Shown one piece after another: positions 1 through 9,700 of a DNA stretch of 42,821 bases (position 1 is the stretch's first letter; every line of letters begins with the position of its first letter). The stretch is from an uncultured Oscillospiraceae bacterium (GTDB lineage: Bacteria; Bacillota; Clostridia; Oscillospirales; Oscillospiraceae). The notes below the pieces were generated by a model. That model worked only from the letters and a program-made list of their open reading frames with translations, was not told the DNA's origin and did not search any database. The position numbers were made by a program, and so were the translations under genes. The stretch is taken from positions 1-42,821 of the forward strand of contig CANQQI010000005.1 of the NCBI GenBank assembly GCA_947625945.1. Direction: 5' to 3'.

Positions 1-2
1 TT

Positions 3-185
3 CTCCGGGAAGCGGCGGAGCCCATGTATCGCTTCCTCCGGGAAAAGGGCGTGGAGGCCGCCTGGAAGTGCTACGGCTGGGAGGAGGACAAGCAGGTGGC
101 TCATGTCTTTCATGTGAACCTGCCGCTGCCGGAGGCAAAGGCGTGCAACGACGACGAGTGTGCTTTCTTCCGAAAATACCTGTAA
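3..185 (+). CDS. alpha/beta hydrolase (acetyl-esterase-like), C-terminal fragment
   Basis: The reading frame is open from the left edge and stops at TAA 183-185, so only the last 60 residues are present. The fragment contains the segment KQVAHVFHVNLPLPEAK followed by CNDDECAFFRKYL at the end. A late histidine in a VFH context and an FFRKYL-like tail are what I associate with the C-terminus of small alpha/beta-hydrolase esterases of the acetyl esterase/lipase type, where the late histidine belongs to the catalytic triad. The nucleophile elbow and the acidic residue lie outside the window. The family call is recognition from a short tail and therefore moderate; substrate cannot be said. It is followed by two hairpins and then a new promoter, so it is not cotranscribed by design with the two-component genes. 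Confidence 0.5.
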   Translation, partial: LREAAEPMYRFLREKGVEAAWKCYGWEEDKQVAHVFHVNLPLPEAKACNDDECAFFRKYL

Positions 186-189
186 AATT

Positions 190-259
190 AGCGGCTTCCC
201 GAGAGGGGAGCCGCTGATCCTCTCCGCCGGGCGAATGCGCATGAAAAAGGCGCTTTTTC
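190..259 (+). terminator. paired hairpins after the hydrolase gene
   Basis: The arms 190-200 and 205-215 (AGCGGCTTCCC / GGGGAGCCGCT, one G:U pair) form a hairpin five bases after the stop codon. A second palindrome, GAAAAAGGCGCTTTTTC, lies at 243-259. Neither is followed by a long U tract, although the second arm itself ends in a T run. They probably end or trim the hydrolase transcript. Confidence 0.4.
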
Positions 260-278
260 CCGGGACGCAACAAAATCC

Positions 279-307
279 TTGACAAAAAAACCAACTAAAA
301 ATAAAAT
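279..307 (+). promoter_or_regulatory. sigma-A-type promoter for the two-component operon
   Basis: A perfect -35 box TTGACA (279-284) and a -10 box TAAAAT (302-307) are separated by exactly 17 bases, in an A-rich stretch 47 bases before the response regulator start. The predicted start of transcription is near 314. A Shine-Dalgarno GGGAGG lies at 343-348. Confidence 0.8.
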
Positions 308-353
308 AATATTGGAAAGGTGATTTGGCCGATTTGGGGAATGGGAGGAAGCT

Positions 354-1061
354 ATGATTCGGATCGCTCTGGTGGAAGACGACCCCCTGTATACCAAGCA
401 GCTGCGGGAATATTTGACCCGGTTTGAGGAGGAAAACCATACCCGTTTTTCCATCCGGGAGTTTCGGGATGGGGACGAGATCGCTCTGGACTACCGGGCG
501 GAGTACGACATCATTCTGATGGACATTCAGATGAATTATATGGACGGAATGACCGCCGCGCGGGAGATCCGGAAGCGGGACGGGGAGGTTGCCATCATCT
601 TCATCACCAATATGTCCGCCTATGCCATCCGGGGCTACTCCGTGGACGCGCTGGACTATATCCTCAAGCCCTTTTCCTACTTCACCTTCTCCACCAGCCT
701 GGAAAAAGCCATCAGCCGGCTGCAAAAGCGCACCAAACGCTATCTGTACCTGGCCAACCGCGGCGGCTCTCAAAAGGTGGAGGCCGGACGGATCTACTTC
801 GTGGAGGTGGACGGCCACAGCCTGGCCTATCACACCGCCGACGGACTGCTCACTGCCACCGGCACCATGAAAGAGGTGGAGGAGAGCCTGGCGGGCATGA
901 GCTTCTTCCGGTGCAACAAGTGCTACCTGGTGAATCTGGAGCATGTGGATGGCATCCGGGGGGACGACGCCCTGGTTCACGGCACTCCGGTGCAGATCAG
1001 CCGGGCCAAGAAAAAGGCGTTTCTGGACGCCCTGAACGGCTACATGAACGAGGTGGGCTGA
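354..1061 (+). CDS. LytTR-family response regulator (AgrA/LytR-like)
   Basis: This 235-residue protein is a cytoplasmic transcription regulator. Residues 1-120 form a receiver domain: acidic pocket E8-D9-D10, phospho-acceptor D57 in LMDIQM, T85 and the conserved K105 in LKPF. Residues about 137-232 form a LytTR DNA-binding domain, recognisable from the VEVDGHSLAYH segment and the RCNKCYLVNLEHV segment typical of that fold. Family members bind direct repeats upstream of target promoters. The ATG is preceded by GGGAGG at good spacing. The gene overlaps the next, a sensor kinase, by one base, so the two are a translationally coupled cognate pair. Targets are unknown. The operon directly upstream of the rhamnosidase unit makes that unit a candidate target, but no LytTR repeat was identified there. 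Confidence 0.92.
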   Translation: MIRIALVEDDPLYTKQLREYLTRFEEENHTRFSIREFRDGDEIALDYRAEYDIILMDIQMNYMDGMTAAREIRKRDGEVAIIFITNMSAYAIRGYSVDALDYILKPFSYFTFSTSLEKAISRLQKRTKRYLYLANRGGSQKVEAGRIYFVEVDGHSLAYHTADGLLTATGTMKEVEESLAGMSFFRCNKCYLVNLEHVDGIRGDDALVHGTPVQISRAKKKAFLDALNGYMNEVG

Positions 1062-2383
1062 TGAGCGGCGAGCTGCAAAATATTCCCGGATACTGGACGG
1101 CCCTGACCCACAGCTTTTCCTGCCTGCTGTATATGAGTATGCTGCCCAAGCGGCTGAAGGGCTGGAAATTCTGGGCGGCGGCCCTGGTCCTTTTTCTGCC
1201 CATGATCCCCTATATGGACCGGGTGGCGGCGCTAAGCGGGTTTCCTTTCAATGTTGGCATGTCCGTTTTTGCCATCTGGACCGCCGTGCCTTTCCTGCTG
1301 CTGTGCCGAGAGGACGGATACCGGGGGGTCTATTACTGTGCCCGGGCCTTCATTCTGGGGGGTTTTGCCATCTCCCTGGCTTGGCAGCTGTATATGTTCT
1401 ACGCCCGAAGGGTGGCTTTTTTTGAGCGGCTCTGGGTGCAGGCGGCGTTCATCCTGATCATCGAGGGGGCGGTATTTCTCCTGATGTACGCTCTGGAGCG
1501 GATCCATCTGAAGGAGAGCGCCGAAATGCCCGTGACCCGGGCGGCCTGCGCCAGCACGGTAGCCATCGCTCTGGTGATCTACATTCTGTCCAGCTTAAGC
1601 TACGCGGCGGTGGAATCGCCCTTCACCACCCAGCGGCCGGCGGAGGCCTTCAACATCCGCACCATTGTCTACCTGGGAGGGGTGGCGATCCTGTATGCCC
1701 ACCATTTGCAGCTGTGCGACGCCTACGCCCTGCGGGAGGTCACGGCCCTGCAAAATGTGGTGAACATGCAGTATGCCAACTACCAGCTCAGCCGGGAGTC
1801 CATGGAGATGGTCAACCGGAAATACCACGATTTGAAGCACCAGATCGCCGTTCTCCGCTCGGAGATCGACTCCAAGGACAAGACGGCGGTGCTGGATCAG
1901 CTGGAGCGGGAGATCCGGGCTTTCGACATTCAGTGCCACACCGGCAACCGGGTCATGGATGCCATTCTCACCCGAAAGAGCGCCTACTGCCAGGACCACG
2001 GCATCCAGTTTACCTGCGTGGCGGACGGCCACGCCCTGGATTTCATGGGGGTGGTGGAGCTGAGCACCCTGCTGGGCAACGCCCTGGACAACGCCATCGA
2101 GGGCGTGAGCAAGGTGGCGGACCCGGAGCAGCGGGTAATCCATCTGTCGGTAAGCCAGCAGCGGGGCTTTCTCCGGATGAGCCTGGAAAACCGCTGCGCC
2201 GAGGCGGTCACCACTGGGAAGGAACTGCCCCAGACCACCAAGGCCGACCGCACCCAGCACGGCTACGGGCTGAAAAGCATCCGCTCCACGGTGGAGCAGT
2301 ACGGCGGCTCGTTGACGTTGAAGGCGGAAAACGGATGGTTCACCCTGGGGGTGCTGATCCCCATAGAGCAGACGAAAGACTAG
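1061..2383 (+). CDS. GHKL-type sensor histidine kinase (AgrC-like)
   Basis: The protein has 440 residues from the ATG that overlaps the upstream stop (junction TGATG). An in-frame earlier start at 911 is rejected because it lies inside the regulator gene. Residues about 10-215 hold roughly six hydrophobic segments, then a linker with coiled-coil character (220-250). The kinase core has the phospho-acceptor H256 in KYHDLKHQ, the N box N340-ALDN, and a G box HGYGLKSI at 400-407. This is the HPK10/AgrC arrangement: membrane sensor domain plus GHKL ATPase without a classical HAMP domain. In Agr systems the ligand is a cyclic peptide made by AgrB/AgrD, but no such genes are adjacent, so the signal is unknown. 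Confidence 0.9.
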   Translation: MSGELQNIPGYWTALTHSFSCLLYMSMLPKRLKGWKFWAAALVLFLPMIPYMDRVAALSGFPFNVGMSVFAIWTAVPFLLLCREDGYRGVYYCARAFILGGFAISLAWQLYMFYARRVAFFERLWVQAAFILIIEGAVFLLMYALERIHLKESAEMPVTRAACASTVAIALVIYILSSLSYAAVESPFTTQRPAEAFNIRTIVYLGGVAILYAHHLQLCDAYALREVTALQNVVNMQYANYQLSRESMEMVNRKYHDLKHQIAVLRSEIDSKDKTAVLDQLEREIRAFDIQCHTGNRVMDAILTRKSAYCQDHGIQFTCVADGHALDFMGVVELSTLLGNALDNAIEGVSKVADPEQRVIHLSVSQQRGFLRMSLENRCAEAVTTGKELPQTTKADRTQHGYGLKSIRSTVEQYGGSLTLKAENGWFTLGVLIPIEQTKD

Positions 2384-2432
2384 AACCCACACCCGGATTT
2401 TTGGCAGATTGCTGAAAATTCTGGCGTTTTGA

Positions 2433-2456
2433 TTAGATATTTTAGCCAATATCCAA
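2433..2456. promoter_or_regulatory. imperfect dyad upstream of rhamnosidase unit
   Basis: The arms TTAGATATT (2433-2441) and AATATCCAA (2448-2456) are complementary at 8 of 9 positions around a 6-base centre. This AT-rich dyad stands in the 203-base gap between the kinase and the rhamnosidase gene and could be an operator. I found no convincing -35/-10 pair tied to it. Confidence 0.3.
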
Positions 2457-2492
2457 AACGGTTTGTGCAAAGAAAGTAACGGATTACGCATT

Positions 2493-2515
2493 TGCCCCCA
2501 CAGGGGGCATTTTTT
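2493..2515 (+). terminator. intrinsic terminator of the two-component operon
   Basis: Arms TGCCCCC (2493-2499) and GGGGGCA (2503-2509), loop ACA, followed by six T (2510-2515). A second small palindrome (ACCCCC AA GGGGGT) follows between here and the rhamnosidase start and has no T tract. Confidence 0.75.
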
Positions 2516-2586
2516 GTGCTATTGTATGCTTGACAAAAAGGAAACCCCCAAGGGGGTCGGAAATATTACGATTGAAGGAGGATACT

Positions 2587-5142
2587 ATGCTGAACATCAC
2601 GCGTTTCGCGGTGGAGAATCTGACAAAGGATTGCGTCACCGATGTGAGCAGGCCCCGATTTTCCTTCGCCCTGGAAAGCGACCGTCCCGGCGCCGCCCTC
2701 AAGCAGGCGGTGATCAAGGTCGGTCCGTGGCAGACCGTCACCGAGTCCCAGATCGCCGTATGCTACGACGGCCCGGCCCTGACGCCCTTCACCCGCTACA
2801 CTGCCACGGTGGAGGCCCAGGACGATGCAGGGGAGACCGCCTGTGCCCAGGTGGACTTTGAGACTGGGCGGATGGATCTTCCATGGGAGGGCAAGTGGAT
2901 CTCCGACGGCGCCTACAAATTCACGGAGGCCAAGGTCTCGCCCATCCCCATGACCTTCCGCAAGACCTGGAAGCCGGCGAAAAAGGTGGTCAGCGCCAAA
3001 ATCTACGCCACCGCCATGGGCATCTACGAGCTGTCCGTCAACGGCCAAAAGGCAGGGGACCAGTACTTCGCCCCCGGCTTTACCTCCTATAAAACCAATT
3101 TGCAGTACCAGACCTACGATGTGACCGCCCTTCTGGGGGAGGAGAACACCATCCAGGCGGTGGTGGCCGGCGGATGGGCTGTGGGCTCTTTCGTCTTCAC
3201 CCGGGGCAACCGGGTGTCCGCCGACCGGCAGGCCCTGCTGCTGGAGCTGCGGGTGACCTACGAGGACGGGACCCAGGAGGTGGTTGGCACCGACGAGAGC
3301 TGGTCCGTTACCGAGGACGGCCCCTACAAAATGGCGGACCTCTACGACGGCGAGACCTACGACGCCACCGTTCGCCCCGAGGACATCACCTGGCGCGGCG
3401 CCACCCTGGAGCAGCTTCGGGTGGATCCCAAGATCATGGCGGACTACGGCGCGCCTGTGAAGGCCCATGAGCGCATGGAGCCCATTTCCTGCGCAAAGCT
3501 CCCCTCCGGGGCCCTGATCTACGACTTCGGTCAGAATTTCGCCGGCGTGGTGGACCTGACGATCCAGGGCAAGAAGGGCCAGACGGTCACCGTCAAGCAC
3601 GCGGAAATTCTAAACCCCGACGGCACCCTGAACACTCAGTTCCTCCGCACCGCCAAGGCCACCGCCACCTACGTCTGCCGGGATGGCGAACAGCGTTACA
3701 GCCCCCGGCTGACCTACATGGGCTTCCGCTACATCAGCGTGGAGGGCATTGAAGAGCGGGATATTCAAGTCTCCGCCCTGGCGCTGTACTCCGATTTGGA
3801 GCGGATCGGCGAGTTTGCCTGCTCCAACGACATGATCAATCAGCTTCAGAGCAACATCATCTGGGGCGCCAAGTCCAATCTGGTGGACATTCCCACGGAC
3901 TGCCCCCAGCGGGACGAGCGGATGGGCTGGACCGGCGACATTGCTGTGTTCTCTCCCACGGCCTGCTACCTGTTCGACATGAGCCGGTTCCTGGGCAAGT
4001 GGATGCTGGATGTAAAGGCCGAGCAGTTCCCCGGCGGCGGCCTGCCCAACACCGTGCCCCGCCACAGCTACGGCTTCCCCGCCACCATGCCGGATATGGC
4101 GGTGGACTGGTGGGACGACGCCTGCATTCTGGTGCCCTGGGCGGAGTACCGGGCCAGGGGAGACGTGGAAATTCTCCGGAAATTCTACCCCGGTATGAAG
4201 AGATATGTGAAAGCCTGCACCTTCTGGGCGGGCCTGCTCAGCTTCGGCAAGCACCGCTACATCTGGCACACCCCCGGCGTGTTCCACTTTGGCGACTGGG
4301 TGGCCCCAGATGTGCCCAAGATGAGCCAGTGGCAGGCCCGGAGCAAGTGGACCGCCACCGCCAGCCTGAAAAATACCAGCGGCCTGGTGGCCAAGATCGC
4401 CGACATTCTGGGGGAGAAGGCGGACGCGGAATATTACCGGGACCTGAGCGGCAAGGTGGCCGACGCCTACTGCTCCATTCTCACCGACGGCCACGGCAAG
4501 CTCCTGGAGGAGTTCCAGACCGCTTACGTCCTGCCCCTCTACCTGGATATGTTCCCCAATGAGACCGTGAAGGCCCAGGCGGCGGACAATCTGGTGAAGC
4601 TGGTGGAGAAAAACGACTACTGCATCGGCACCGGCTTCCCCGGCACACCTTTCATTCTGTTCGTTCTGGCGGACAACGGCCATGCCGACACCGCCTTTAG
4701 GATGCTCCTCAACACCAAGTGCCCCTCTTGGCTGTATGAAGTGAAGATGGGCGCCACCACCATTTGGGAGCGCTGGGACGGCCTGGACGAGAACGGCGTG
4801 TGCCCCATCAGCAACGACGGCACCGACATGATGATCTCCTACAATCACTATGCCAGCGGCGCTGTGGGCGATTTCCTGTACCGCCGGGTGGCGGGCCTGG
4901 AGGCCGTGGAGCCGGGCTACAAGGTGTTCAACGTCAAGCCCCTGGTGGGCGGCGGCATCACCTGGGCCAAGGGCAGCGTGATCACGCCCTACGGCAAGGC
5001 GGCATCGGAATGGAAGGTGGAAAACGGCACCTTCACCGTTACCATCCAGGTCCCCGTGAGCACCACCTGCCAGCTGACCCTCCCCGACGGCACGGAAAAG
5101 AGCTTCCCCAGCGGCCGCTACACCGCGTCCTGCCCCATATAA
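2587..5142 (+). CDS. alpha-L-rhamnosidase, GH78
   Basis: The 851-residue protein hydrolyses terminal alpha-L-rhamnosyl groups from glycosides. The start is the ATG after GAAGGAGGATACT; an upstream in-frame ATG-like start at 2530 has no ribosome site. Domain order matches bacterial GH78: N-terminal Ig-like and beta-sandwich domains (about 1-330), alpha/alpha-barrel catalytic domain with the signature DCPQRDERMGWTGD at 438-451, which carries the acidic catalytic cluster, a second acidic residue E728 in IWERWDGL, and a C-terminal beta-sandwich (about 770-851). There is no signal peptide, so the enzyme is cytoplasmic and must act on imported rhamnosides. It is the first gene of the rhamnose unit and is followed after 49 bases by a GPH symporter. 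Natural substrate (plant flavonoid rutinosides, saponins or rhamnogalacturonan oligomers) cannot be read from sequence. Confidence 0.93.
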   Translation: MLNITRFAVENLTKDCVTDVSRPRFSFALESDRPGAALKQAVIKVGPWQTVTESQIAVCYDGPALTPFTRYTATVEAQDDAGETACAQVDFETGRMDLPWEGKWISDGAYKFTEAKVSPIPMTFRKTWKPAKKVVSAKIYATAMGIYELSVNGQKAGDQYFAPGFTSYKTNLQYQTYDVTALLGEENTIQAVVAGGWAVGSFVFTRGNRVSADRQALLLELRVTYEDGTQEVVGTDESWSVTEDGPYKMADLYDGETYDATVRPEDITWRGATLEQLRVDPKIMADYGAPVKAHERMEPISCAKLPSGALIYDFGQNFAGVVDLTIQGKKGQTVTVKHAEILNPDGTLNTQFLRTAKATATYVCRDGEQRYSPRLTYMGFRYISVEGIEERDIQVSALALYSDLERIGEFACSNDMINQLQSNIIWGAKSNLVDIPTDCPQRDERMGWTGDIAVFSPTACYLFDMSRFLGKWMLDVKAEQFPGGGLPNTVPRHSYGFPATMPDMAVDWWDDACILVPWAEYRARGDVEILRKFYPGMKRYVKACTFWAGLLSFGKHRYIWHTPGVFHFGDWVAPDVPKMSQWQARSKWTATASLKNTSGLVAKIADILGEKADAEYYRDLSGKVADAYCSILTDGHGKLLEEFQTAYVLPLYLDMFPNETVKAQAADNLVKLVEKNDYCIGTGFPGTPFILFVLADNGHADTAFRMLLNTKCPSWLYEVKMGATTIWERWDGLDENGVCPISNDGTDMMISYNHYASGAVGDFLYRRVAGLEAVEPGYKVFNVKPLVGGGITWAKGSVITPYGKAASEWKVENGTFTVTIQVPVSTTCQLTLPDGTEKSFPSGRYTASCPI

Positions 5143-5191
5143 TATCCCTCGGAACGAGGTTTATAAACTTTTTAGGAAAGGATGAATCCCT

Positions 5192-6652
5192 ATGAGCAAG
5201 AAAAATGATGGCTTTTGGAGCTCCCCGCTGACCAGCTCCGCCATCAAGACCAACGACGTGAAGCTGCCGGAAATGGTCATTGGCTATTTCCTGGGACCCT
5301 TCGGCGCCCTGCTGAGCTCCGGCATCTTCACCAGCATGCTCCAGAAGTACCTCAACGAGGTGCTGGGCCTGGACAACAGCTTCCTGACGGTGCTGCCCCT
5401 GGTGAGTACGATCTTCATCGTCATCGCCAACCTGGTGGTGGGCCAGCTCATCGAGCGGACCAAGGTCCTGGCGGGCAAGGCCCGGCCCTGGATCCTGCTC
5501 TCCGCCCTGACCCTCTCCATCGCCAGCGTCCTGATGTTCATCGTTCCCTTCGAGAGCGAGGGCGCCAAGATGGTCTGGATCGCCATCGCCTACAACCTGT
5601 ACTACTCCGTGGCGTACCCCATCTACAACACCGCTAACTCCACCATGATCCCCGTCTCCACCCGGGATTCGGAGAAGCGGGGCGCCCTGGCCTCCTTCAC
5701 CAACATCGCCGGCCTGGCCGTCATGGGCACCGGCTCCATGGTGTTCCCCATCCTGGCCTCCAACGTCCTGGGCAACGATCAGAACCGGTGGTTCATCGTG
5801 ATGCTGGCTGTGGCCATCTTCACCGCCATGACCGCTTACCTCCAGTTCAAGTTCACCCGGGAGCGGGTGACGGAGGAGGATTTGGTCTCCGGCAAGTCCG
5901 AGAAGCAGGAGACCAAGAACGTCTCCATCAGCGCCCAGCTCAAGGCCGTCACCAGCGAGAAGTGGTGGTGGATCGTCATCATCTTCTACCTGCTGTTCCA
6001 GTGGTCCGGCGCCATCAAGAATGGCTCCATGACTCAGTTCTGTGAGTGGGTGGTTGACAGCTCCATGCTGGGCGGCGACTGGGGCATTGCCCAGACCGTC
6101 CTGAGCATCCTGGGCGCCGTGCCCATGGCCGTGGCCGCCGTGGTGGTGGTGCCCCTGGCCAATAAGTTCGGCAAGGCCAAGATCACCGGTATCGGCATGA
6201 TCGTGGGCGCTGTGGGCGGCGTCATCGCCGGCCTGTTCCCCACCAACATCATCATGGTCGCCATCGGCGTGGCCCTGAAGTGCCTGGGCTCCTCTCCCGC
6301 CTGCTACCTGATTCTGGCTATGCTGGCCGACGTCATCGACCACATCGAGTACAAGAGCGGCATCCGTACCGACGGCCTGACCATGTCCATCTACAGCTCA
6401 TTGATGGTGGCCGCCTCTCCCATCGGCACCTCCATCCTCAACGCCCTGCTGAAAATGGCCAACTTTGACCAGAACATGGTCTTCGGCCAGGGCGTCCAGA
6501 GCGCCGCCGCCCAGAACGCGCTGTCCATCAGCTACATCTGGATCGAGACCGTGTGCTACGCCGTCTGCGGCGTGCTGATCTTCCTGTTCACCGTGGAAAA
6601 GAACCTGAAGGAAGAGCAGGCCGCCATCGCCGCCCGGAAAAAGGGCGAATGA
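5192..6652 (+). CDS. GPH-family glycoside:cation symporter (MFS)
   Basis: This 486-residue, about 12-helix membrane protein belongs to the glycoside-pentoside-hexuronide:cation symporters. Seen features are the amphipathic N-terminus, many hydrophobic segments, and the loop between helices 2 and 3 with GKARPW at 95-100, a hallmark of the family. A basic/glutamate-rich cytoplasmic loop follows helix 6. The start follows AGGAAAGG. Its position between the rhamnosidase and a GH3 beta-glycosidase suggests that it imports a rhamnosylated oligosaccharide or glycoside for the cytoplasmic rhamnosidase. Codon use is strongly biased to C-ending codons, like the flanking GH3 gene and unlike the cassette at 10348-15103, which suggests high expression. 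Confidence 0.88.
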   Translation: MSKKNDGFWSSPLTSSAIKTNDVKLPEMVIGYFLGPFGALLSSGIFTSMLQKYLNEVLGLDNSFLTVLPLVSTIFIVIANLVVGQLIERTKVLAGKARPWILLSALTLSIASVLMFIVPFESEGAKMVWIAIAYNLYYSVAYPIYNTANSTMIPVSTRDSEKRGALASFTNIAGLAVMGTGSMVFPILASNVLGNDQNRWFIVMLAVAIFTAMTAYLQFKFTRERVTEEDLVSGKSEKQETKNVSISAQLKAVTSEKWWWIVIIFYLLFQWSGAIKNGSMTQFCEWVVDSSMLGGDWGIAQTVLSILGAVPMAVAAVVVVPLANKFGKAKITGIGMIVGAVGGVIAGLFPTNIIMVAIGVALKCLGSSPACYLILAMLADVIDHIEYKSGIRTDGLTMSIYSSLMVAASPIGTSILNALLKMANFDQNMVFGQGVQSAAAQNALSISYIWIETVCYAVCGVLIFLFTVEKNLKEEQAAIAARKKGE

Positions 6653-6718
6653 TCTGTGAGCTGGGCCGGGGCTGCCCCCCGGCCTGCCATAAAACGTGAT
6701 GAGATAAGGAGGAAAATC

Positions 6719-9700
6719 ATGAGCAAAAACACCAAGGGCGGCCGTGCCGCAATGCGCCTGTGGCGCGGCCTGACCACCGTGACCGCCGTTCTGCTGGCGA
6801 TCGCGCTGGTGGGCCAGGTGCTGGTGGAGGGCTTCCGTACCGACATCGACAAGTTCCTGGGCACCCAGAGCAGCATGATCGTCACCGACGAGAGCGGCGA
6901 CAAACAGGACCTGTACACCTATAAGTCCGACTATTCCAGCACCAAGGAGCTGCTGGACGCCATCGAGGACCTGGGCGAGCGGATGAACGAGGAGGGCACC
7001 GTCCTTCTCAAGAACAACGGCGCTCTGCCTCTGACCGCCGACGAGACCCAGAAGGTCTCCCTGCTGGGCTTCTCCAGCTACTACCCCGTGATGGGCGGCG
7101 ACATGGGCTCCAGCCTGAACGAGAATCACGGCACCGACGCGGATACCGTGGACTTTGTCCAGGCCCTGACCGCCAAGGGCTACAAGATCAACACCACCCT
7201 GCAGGACCTCTACAAGTCCCTGGAGTCCGTGTTCACCACCGAGATCGAGAGCTGGGGCGGCACCATTACCTACACCCGGATCACCGCTCCCTCCATCGGC
7301 GGCGTGTTTAGCAGCAAGGAGCCCTCTCAGGACGCCATGACCTCCGCAAACGCCGGCTGGAAGGACACCCTGAACGACTACCCCGTGATGATCGTCACCC
7401 TGGCCCGGGCCGCCGGTGAGAACCGGAGCTATATGCCCGGCGCCGCTGGCGTGGATCCGGAGCAGAAGCTGAACCAGACCGATCCGCTGGGTCTGTCCGA
7501 CGATGAGCGGGATCTGATCCAGGCCGCCATCGACGCCAAGGGCGCCAACGGCAAGGTCATCGTCGTGCTGAACAACTCCAGCGCCATGGAGATCGACGAG
7601 CTGAAGCACAACGATGGCGTGGACGCCATCCTGGAGATCGGCCTGCCCGGCGGCTACGGCTTCTACGGCGTGGCGGACGTCCTGTCCGGCGCGGCCAACC
7701 CCTCCGGCCACCTGGCCGACACCTACGCGGTGGTGAACGCCAATTCTCCCGCCGCCCAGAACTATGGCAACTACGCCTGGACCAACGGCAACCCCGAGGT
7801 CTCTATGAACTCCGCCCTGGTGGAGGCCGAGAACATTTACATCGGCTACAAGTACTATGAGACCCGCTACATGGACACCGTCCTGGGCCAGGGCAACGCC
7901 AGCAATGCCATCGGCAGCGCCGACGGCGTGGCCTGGAGCTACGACAACGAAGTTTCCTATCCCTTTGGCTTCGGACTGAGCTACACCACCTTCACCCAGA
8001 CCCTGGACAGCCTGACCGTGGATCTGGCGGCCAAGACCGTCACCGCCCAGGTCACTGTGACCAATACCGGCGACGTGGCGGGCAAGGACGTGGTCGAGCT
8101 CTATGTCTCCACCCCCTATACCGACTATGACAAGCAGCACGGCGTGGAAAAGGCCGGCGTGCAGCTGCTGGACTACGCCAAGACCGGCGAGCTGGCTCCC
8201 GGCGCTTCCGAGCAGGTGACCATCGTGGCCGATGTGCAGAACATGGCCAGCTGGGACAGCACCGCCGACAATGCCATCGGCACCAAGGGCAACTACATCC
8301 TGGATGCCGGCGACTACTACTTCACCATCGGCAACGGCGCCCATGAGGCCGCCAACAATGTCCTGGCCGCCCAGGGCAAGACCGCTTCCGACGGCATGAC
8401 CGCCGAGGGCGTGGCCGCCAACGTGAAGACCTGGAGCCTGTCCGCCCTGGACGACACCACCCTGGCCTACACCAAGACCGGCGTGGCTGTGGAGAACCAC
8501 CTGGCCGACATGGATCTGAATTACTGGATGGGCGAAGGCACCGTCACCTACCTGTCCCGTTCCGACTGGGCCGGTACCTGGCCCAAGACCTACATGGATA
8601 TGACCGCTACCGCGGAAATGGTGGATGTCCTGGACAATGACAACTACACCATCACCGCCAACGGCAATCCCGGCAGCGTCACCTTCGGGGCCAAGAACGG
8701 CGTCACCCTGGCGGACCTGAAGGGCGTCTCCGACATCGAGGACGAGCGCTGGGGTATGCTGATGGACCAGATCCTCCTGGAGGACTGCATGATCCGCACC
8801 GGCTTCGGCGGCACCTCCACCAAGGCCATTGAGTCCATCATGTCCCCCGAGGTCATCCAGAACGATGGCCCCAACGGCATCTACTCCTACCCCCTGGGCC
8901 AGTACGCCAACACCGACGCCTCTTCCGGCGATCCCTGCGTGGTGTCCCCCGACGATCCCAACCTGGCCTATCATTTCGGCACCATGAGCAACGAGACCGT
9001 CATCGCCCAGACCTTCAGCAAGGAGATGGCCAAGGAGTACGGCGAGATCTGCGGCAACTACTCCCTGTGGGCCAACCTGACCATCTACTGGGGCTGCGGC
9101 ACCAACCTGCACCGGCTGCCCTACAACGCCCGGAACCATGAGTACTACTCCGAGGACGCGGTCCTGACCGCCCAGCAGGGTACCTCCTTCGTCCAGGGCG
9201 GCATGAAGTACGGCTGCCTGATCGCCCCCAAGCACCTGGCCTTTAACGACACCGAGATCAACCGTACCGGCGTGGCCGTGTTCATGACCGAGCAGCAGGC
9301 CCGTGAGAACGAGCTGCGGGGCACCCAGGCCATCGTGGAAGACGGCGCCCTGGCCCTCATGACCGCCTTCAACCGGGTGGGCTGCCTCACCGCCAACTCC
9401 CACACCGGCCTGATGATCGACATCCTCCGGGAGGAGTGGGGCTACAAGGGCCTGATCTCCGAGGACTTCATCCAGAGCGCCAACTATGCGGTGCTGAAGG
9501 AAGCCGTCCTCAACGGCGTCACCATGACCTGCAACACCGGCGAGAGCACCATGGCCGCCGTGTCCGAAAAGTGGAACTACTGGACCGTGGACAACGTGAG
9601 CAAGGACGAGACCCTGCTGGCCGCGCTGAAGCAGGCCATGACCTGGCAGAACTACGCTTTGGCCAACTCCAACGCCCTGGATGGTCTGTCCTCCAACTCC

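Noticed and set aside
2449-2466. Possible catabolite-responsive element (AAAACGGTTT core)
   Set aside because: The outer TG and CA positions of the consensus do not match, and no promoter could be placed next to it.
2530-2558. TTGACA at 2530-2535 as -35 box of the rhamnosidase gene
   Set aside because: At 16-18 bases downstream there is only a G-rich stretch with no -10 box.
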